A DNA stretch of 10,228 nt from Acidobacteriaceae bacterium (GTDB taxonomy: Bacteria > Acidobacteriota > Terriglobia > Terriglobales > Acidobacteriaceae). The notes beneath the pieces are model-generated. The model saw only the letters and a list, made by a program, of their open reading frames with translations, had not been told where the DNA came from and made no database searches. The DNA lies in the NCBI GenBank assembly GCA_003133425.1, contig PKXI01000184.1, forward strand, positions 1 to 10,228. The letters run 5' to 3'. The translations under genes and the position numbers were made by a program. The stretch's first letter is position 1. The number at the start of each line of letters is the position of its first letter. Positions 5,958 through 10,228 of this stretch are shown one piece after another.

Positions 5958-7293
5958 GTGGGAGTGAGAGAGACGAACGTAAGTGAACGGAGCGGCCGAC
6001 AAGGCTGCGAATCTAGCGAGGTGGAAGTCCTTGCACCGTCAATTGCCTGGTTTGGACGGTTAGCATATCCGGTGCGCGCTGAGGTAACGAAGCGCGTTCT
6101 GCCCGGACGTAAAAGTCTCAGCTGCCCTGCGGTATGAAACGCTGCGGTAGGAACGACCTGGGAGGCAAGCAAACTCAGAGGCCTCAACATTAAGAAATAT
6201 CTGCAGCCACGAAATCGTTCGCCATGGGAAGTCGTATACGTGGGGTCAACGCTGGAAGCCGACCTGCTGTTTACTTAGGGAAGGCCGATGACTCGAAGGA
6301 AGAAACAGGTAAATGCACTTCGAGGTACAGCCGTGGTAGGGGATGAAGCATCTGAGAAAAGATTCGCAGAGATAACGTCGGGAAGATCCAGGTGGCAGCA
6401 GGGGCTGGTAGCAACCTGCAAAGACTTCATGATCGAGGCTTAGGCCGAAGGAAGAAGAGCTGTCAGGATCGACGAATGAGTCCATAGTAGCGATGACCGA
6501 GGGGTAATGTCCTCGCAGGTGGTGGATGTCACACCACCCCAGAAAATCTAGGCAAAGGGACTCTGGACATTTGGCGGTTTCATCAATGCAATGCGGTGGC
6601 CGGACACAGAGCCGGCACAACACCGATCAGTGCGGTGAAACTAGGCCGTGAGTAAACCGCGGAAGTCGGGGAGCATGCGTACCAGCGCTTAAACCTCGCC
6701 AAGTTGGGAAGGCTCATGGAAGACAAGCCAAGGTTTGAAACCGGACTCGGGAAATCCGACAGTCCGGCATTTTAGGGGGGCTTCAGGAATCATTGACTAT
6801 GGCAGGAACTAGGCCCAGTCGATGCGCCTGATTTCTATCCCGACCGCCGATTAAAGCATCGAGAGGGGGTTAGATGACATCGAAACCGAGGTCTGCAGAG
6901 TACCTTGGGATCAGCATGGAAGATACCTGTTTACCGTCCATGCGGTGTCCGGTGCAGAGGAGGCGTGACTCTCACTCAGGCTTTCGTGCGGAACTTGGGA
7001 ACCTGCTCGAAGATGAAAAGGGAAAACGTACAAGCGCAGAAACGCAAGGCGGAAAGTACCAATGCTTCGATCAGGGGCGGACCACCTCGCAGTGGTGATG
7101 AAGCTGCTGTAATCGCAATGGAGCGAAGGGGGTGGTCGGTCCAATCCAAGTTGGGTCAACCGGCAACGGGAGGAACCCTCCTACTTGGATGAAAGGCGAC
7201 AGCCTTTCGCGGGCTACACGAGCCGGATGACGCGAGAGCGTCATGTCCGGATCTGTGAGCGGCTCGGGGTGCAATTCCCCGGGCCGACTCGGC
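5958..7293 (+). mobile_element. Group II intron without a readable reverse transcriptase
   Basis: Domains V and VI are clear at 7220-7293. The 5' end is less certain: I place it at GTGGG (5958), near the GUGYG consensus, with GTGAG at 5964 as an alternative. After it comes dense structure typical of domain I, including AACGGAGCGGCCGACAAGG and GCGAGGTGGAAGTCCTTGC. Intron-encoded proteins normally lie in domain IV and take 1.2-1.8 kb. Here the whole intron is about 1.34 kb, and no frame contains RT motifs such as YADD. Short peptides such as RGTAVVGDEASEKRF (near 6320) and DKPRFETGLGKSDSPAF (near 6725) are broken by stops. It is therefore an ORF-less or decayed intron that would need another element's maturase to move. 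Confidence 0.65.
7220..7293 (+). ncRNA. Group II intron domains V and VI
   Basis: Positions 7220-7253 are exactly 34 nt and fold as domain V: a 9-bp lower helix, a two-base bulge (7243-7244), a 5-bp upper helix (7229-7233 with 7238-7242) and a GAGA tetraloop. The AGC triad is at 7221-7223. Its middle G would face A7251, where most introns have U, giving a G.A mismatch. Domain VI follows: GGGG/CCCC (7266-7269, 7277-7280) in a longer stem, with an unpaired A (7287) near its base as the likely branch point. The intron end is estimated at 7293 from the usual branch-to-end distance. Confidence 0.75.
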
Positions 7294-7307
7294 CGGAGGA
7301 TACTTAC

Positions 7308-7841
7308 TCGACGAACATACCAGGGAATGCCTGATGATTCGGTGCGAGCGGCGTTGGAGTAGCGCGAAGGTGATTGGCGCGTTGGCCGATGTGATGGTGG
7401 TGAAGGGAGTCCCGGAACATCTTCGTTCCGACAACGGCCCCGAGTTCGTAGCCAGAGACCTTGTTAAGTGGCTGGCTGCAACAGGGGCACAAACGCTGTA
7501 TATCGAACCGGGCTCTCCCTGGGAGAACGGCTACTGTGAAAGCTTTAACTCAAAGTTGCGGGATGAGTTCTTGAATGGAGAGATCTTCTACTCAATGAAA
7601 GAGCTACGCGTGCTGGCCGAACGTTGGCGCCTCCACTAAAACATCGTCAGACCACACTCATCGCTGGGCTACAGATCACCGGCGCCTGCAGCGTGGCTGA
7701 CCGAAGCGTCCCGGGGCATGGAAAAGTGGAAAGCAAAGAACGCTTCCCACTTTTCCACACCCCCGACTACGGCGACGAGTCATATCAATTACCCGTCGCG
7801 CTACACTAACATCTCGCTGGCACAAAAGATCGGGCAGACCA
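7308..7841 (+). pseudogene. IS3-family transposase orfB, C-terminal fragment with premature stop
   Basis: From 7310 the frame reads DEHTRECLMIRCERRWSS, then LRSDNGPEFVARDL (second catalytic Asp) and PWENGYCESFNSKLRDEFL (catalytic Glu), the second half of the integrase core. At 7637 a TAA replaces the tyrosine codon of the usual 'H-Y-N-x-x-RPHSSLGY'. The same frame continues after it as NIVRPHSSLGYRSPAPAAW and on past the terminal repeat to a stop at 7876. The first catalytic Asp region is lost in the deletion near 4364-4437. An insertion of 1.7 kb, the deletion and the nonsense codon all make it non-functional. Confidence 0.85.
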
Positions 7842-7940
7842 TGGAAAGAAACGTTTTGGGAAAATCCGTCCTGCCGTGAAGGAACGGGCTTCCCGAAATT
7901 CATCATCGTTGCAATGAGCCACAAGCGTTAAGGAGACACC

Positions 7941-9413
7941 ATGAAAACGGAACTTCACGTAAACGTTCGAGACTTCCTTGCAAAGCCGCTCCCGAACCAA
8001 ATCGGCGGCCAAGCGCGCATGACCGCAACCGGACAAGTCATGAATCCATCGGACGGGTCGGTTCTGGCCGAGGTCGCGATGGCCGGCGAGAAGGAAATCG
8101 ATCTTGCTGTCACAGCGGGAGCACAGGCGTTTCCGGGCTGGTCGGCCTTGCCTCCCAAAGACCGCGCTCTGCTGCTGCATCGTTTTGCCGACGCGCTCGA
8201 GAAGCATTCCGCCGAACTGGCGCAACTCGAGTCTCTCGATGTTGGCAAGCCGATCGCCGCTGCCGAGGGATTTGATATCCCATTCGGCATCGAGTGTTTC
8301 CGCTACTTCGCCGATCTTGCGACGCAGGCGCAGTATAGCGTCCCGCTCCATCTCAAAGGCTTTGAGGCGCGCACTTGGCGTGTTCCTTACGGAGTGTGCG
8401 GCTTCATATTCCCGTGGAATTTTCCCTTCACGCTTCTCTGCTGGGGTATCGCTCCGGCACTTGCCGCAGGCAATACAGTGGTTGTGAAACCTTCTGCCGT
8501 GACGCCCATTACAACGCTGTATGCGGCTCAAATTGCCTTGGAAGCAGGCCTGCCGTCCGGCGTATTCAACGTCGTCGCTGGCAACGGCTCCGGAGCCGGC
8601 GTTGCGCTATCGTCCAACCCGCGGATCAAGCGCATGTCGTTCACAGGATCGCCCGAGGTGGGTAGGAAAATCGGCGAACTGAGCGGACGTAACCTTGTCC
8701 CTTGCAAACTTGAACTCGGCGGCAAAGGCGCGGCTGTAGTGTTCGATGACGTTGACGTCGACTCCACCGCAACCCAGCTTGCTGCGGCTGTCACCATGAA
8801 TGCGGGGCAGGTGTGCTGTACGGCAACTCGGTGGTTGATTCAAGAGAAGATCTACGACCGCTTTGTCGCCAAAGTGACTGAAGCGTTGAAGCAAACCAAG
8901 GTCGGCACAGGCCTGGATCGCAACACGCAGATGGGTCCGCTCGTCAGTCAGTCTCAGCGGCAACACGTGCTGGGCTATATCGAGCGCGGCAAGCAGAACG
9001 GCGCGCGGCCAGTTCTCGATGGCGGCGCGATTGCGCCCCTGGGCGGGGAAAATGGGTTTTATGTTGCGCCGGCGCTGCTGGAAGGGCCGGATGACAATGT
9101 TTGTTGCCGTGAAGAAATATTCGGACCGTGTGCGTATCTGTTGCGCTTCAAGGATGAGGGATCTGCCATTGCGAAAGTGAATGAACTCGCCTATGGCCTA
9201 GCGAATAGCGTCTGGAGTGCCGATTTGGCCCGCGCGAACCGCGTGGCCGAGCGCCTGGTGGCCGGCAACAACTGGATCAACGCGCATAACCTGTTCGCCT
9301 ACGGCCTACCCTACGGGGGAGTCAATATTAGCGGCATGGGGGGTGGCGTAAATAGCCCGGAGACGTTTTACGATTATCTTCGCGCTCAAACGATTGCCCG
9401 CCCGCTAAACTAA
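7941..9413 (+). CDS. NAD(P)-dependent aldehyde dehydrogenase (490 aa)
   Basis: The enzyme oxidises an aldehyde to its carboxylic acid with NAD+ or NADP+, in the cytoplasm. The start at 7941 has AAGGAG five bases upstream, and the length is typical. Family signatures occur in order: PWNFP with N160, VKPS with K183 (cofactor binding), FTGSPEVG (234-241), catalytic base E258 in LELGGK, catalytic C292 in GQVCC, and EEIFGP (391-396). All key residues are present. The closest sub-group I can suggest is the betaine-aldehyde or broad-specificity aldehyde dehydrogenase type; the substrate cannot be read from sequence. It lies 100 bases past the IS3 right end, which may have cut it from an older promoter or neighbours. 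No other plus-strand gene follows, so it seems to be transcribed alone. Confidence 0.95.
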   Translation: MKTELHVNVRDFLAKPLPNQIGGQARMTATGQVMNPSDGSVLAEVAMAGEKEIDLAVTAGAQAFPGWSALPPKDRALLLHRFADALEKHSAELAQLESLDVGKPIAAAEGFDIPFGIECFRYFADLATQAQYSVPLHLKGFEARTWRVPYGVCGFIFPWNFPFTLLCWGIAPALAAGNTVVVKPSAVTPITTLYAAQIALEAGLPSGVFNVVAGNGSGAGVALSSNPRIKRMSFTGSPEVGRKIGELSGRNLVPCKLELGGKGAAVVFDDVDVDSTATQLAAAVTMNAGQVCCTATRWLIQEKIYDRFVAKVTEALKQTKVGTGLDRNTQMGPLVSQSQRQHVLGYIERGKQNGARPVLDGGAIAPLGGENGFYVAPALLEGPDDNVCCREEIFGPCAYLLRFKDEGSAIAKVNELAYGLANSVWSADLARANRVAERLVAGNNWINAHNLFAYGLPYGGVNISGMGGGVNSPETFYDYLRAQTIARPLN

Positions 9414-9420
9414 CCTGACT

Positions 9421-9444
9421 CTTGCGGATGGGGCCATCTGCGAG
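9421..9444. terminator. Hairpin after the aldehyde dehydrogenase; possible two-way terminator
   Basis: CTTGCGGATG (9421-9430) pairs with CATCTGCGAG (9435-9444) around a four-base loop, with two G.T wobbles as plus-strand RNA. It sits seven bases past the stop of the aldehyde dehydrogenase and 21 bases past the end of the convergent remnant at 9466. There is no good T-run on either side, so the role is inferred from position. Confidence 0.4.
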
Positions 9445-9465
9445 AAGCAACTCTGATTGGCAGAG

Positions 9466-9684
9466 TTACTGAAAGCTTCCGCTGGAATGCATCACCGTAT
9501 CCTGCGAGATGACAAGCAGTTTGTCCGCGCTGGCGCGAAATCGCAATGTTCCTTGCCCATTTGTGGCGATGCGCTGCCCAGTGGACAGCAAGTACTGCTG
9601 TTCTGGAACCAGGCCTGAAATCGTGAACTCGCGCCCGGTCGATCCAGGCAGTAAATTGTCCCAGCGCCCGGAGACACGAATCGG
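9466..9684 (-). pseudogene. C-terminal remnant of an unidentified, probably extracellular, protein
   Basis: A 72-codon frame with no start runs from just after an in-frame TAG (9685-9687) to TAA at 9466. It reads RVSGRWDNLLPGSTGREF, then TISGLVPEQQYLLSTGQRIA, then GTLRFRASADKLLVIS and ends HSSGSFQ. Short beta-strand-like runs with a G-LRF-x-ASA pattern resemble the carbohydrate-type or immunoglobulin-like domains that end secreted hydrolases. I cannot name a family. The upstream part does not continue in any frame I can follow, so the front of the gene is lost. Confidence 0.45.
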
Positions 9685-10228
9685 CTATTCAGGCGGTCGA
9701 GGACGCATACAGAGCTGCGCTCTTGGGAGTCTCTCCGAATCCTTCTTTGGTTGGCAAAACTGCTGACCGTGCGTTTCGCCGGGTTGTCGACGACATGCTG
9801 CAACTACTCATCTGCTTCCCTCAGCCCAGTTCTGTCCCGTCGAACAAGAGGGACAAGGGAGCAGCACTTCCGCGCAGACAAAGCCCGTTTGCGTATGATC
9901 TCGATCAGGCCATCGCCCAGCTCATCCCCGAAATCTCACCGGCCAACGCCCAAGCTTGGTTCCGGCTCTGTTTCCATGGTCTATAGCTGAACGAGAAATG
10001 CCTAGCCTGTTTTATTCATGAACACATAGTGAACAGTTTTTTTGGCGGCACGAGATTGCCGAACACGGCGACGGCGGCGTGATTTGTTGCAGCCGCTGGT
10101 TGCGACGAGATTGATTGGCATTTAGCGGCGCGCAGCAGCGTTTTCGGGACAGAGTTTTCCCGTGCTGTGGCTTTCGTCATGCCAATCGGGATGTCTTTCG
10201 GTGGAGCGATGCCGTTCTACCCAGGCGA
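9685..10228. other. Right-hand stretch with no recognisable gene
   Basis: Several frames are open but none is convincing. On the plus strand, 9684 to about 9810 reads AIQAVEDAYRAALLGVSPNP and then KTADRAFRRVVDDMLQLL. This looks like an amphipathic helical protein fragment and may be a decayed gene, but the part after about 9810 (to a stop at 9986) looks random. From 10010 to 10228 I see only short G/C-rich palindromes (around 10062-10077) and an AT-poor sequence without coding signals. No RNA gene is visible. Confidence 0.4.

Larger units (their letters stand above)
4160..7841 (+). mobile_element. IS3-family insertion sequence, internally deleted and interrupted twice
   Basis: The left end begins TGGAGTGCCCGGCATCTT (4160) and the complement of the right end begins TGGTCTGCCCGATCTT (from 7841). 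Both continue into TTGTGCCAG, so the inverted repeats match over about 25 bases with a two-base gap. Between them lie pieces of orfA (4223-4364) and orfB (5555-5602 and 7308-7841), in order and on the plus strand. The rest is an IS630 element and an intron-bearing insertion. About 0.85 kb of the original remains, against about 1.2 kb for an intact element, so the end of orfA and the start of orfB are deleted. No matching target duplication is visible (GTTG on the left, TGGA on the right). Confidence 0.82.

Noticed and set aside
6246..7192. Several frames of 60-125 aa inside the group II intron
   Set aside because: None holds reverse transcriptase or maturase motifs; structured intron RNA explains the open frames.
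7806..8966. Minus-strand frames across the aldehyde dehydrogenase
   Set aside because: They are antisense shadows of a well-supported gene with all catalytic residues.
1..10228. CRISPR array, tRNA or rRNA
   Set aside because: No regularly spaced repeats, cloverleaf or rRNA-like stretch was found on either strand.

Overview
The window looks like an accessory, mobile-element-rich stretch of an Acidobacteriota (Terriglobia-like) chromosome. The clue is a small secreted protein with a lysine-rich start and a VTIP..VGSTQLPAGDYK-type core (3743-4086), recognised from memory as an acidobacterial family. Moderate-to-high GC and degenerate insertion sequences around sugar-metabolism-type genes fit. 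No species can be named.

Left part (1-3501, all minus strand). Two transcription units start from paralogous promoters. Each has a TTGACA -35 box, a TGGTnnnACCA palindrome of the GntR/FadR type in the -35/-10 spacer, an identical 24-nt initially transcribed segment, and a ~160-nt conserved leader that can fold. The first unit (promoter 720-750) leads to a truncated secreted protein at 1-380, tentatively the N-terminal domain of an alpha-glucuronidase-type glycoside hydrolase. The second (promoter 3471-3501) led to a 400-aa cupin protein (898-2100). A 152-bp MITE-like element and an 850-bp IS5/IS427-type element with a broken transposase now separate this cupin gene from its leader. Removing both restores a promoter-to-ATG distance (~395 nt) close to that of the first unit (370 nt).

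Middle part (3743-7841). A frameshifted copy of the small secreted protein precedes a nest of mobile DNA. An IS3-family element with recognisable terminal inverted repeats (4160-7841) has been internally deleted and is interrupted by an intact IS630-family element (4438-5552, TA duplication). It is interrupted again, between two adjacent codons of orfB, by about 1.7 kb holding hairpin-rich DNA and a group II intron. The intron has a clear 34-nt domain V, but no reverse transcriptase could be read in it.

Right part (7941-10228). An intact NAD(P)-dependent aldehyde dehydrogenase (490 aa) lies just beyond the IS3 end. It is followed by a hairpin, a convergent C-terminal gene remnant (9466-9684), and about 540 bp in which I recognise no gene.

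The most notable signal is the duplicated operator-plus-leader cassette in front of two unrelated genes. It may be a small regulon with a structured 5' leader. A link to uronate or plant-polysaccharide use is inference from the operator type and the hydrolase fragment.
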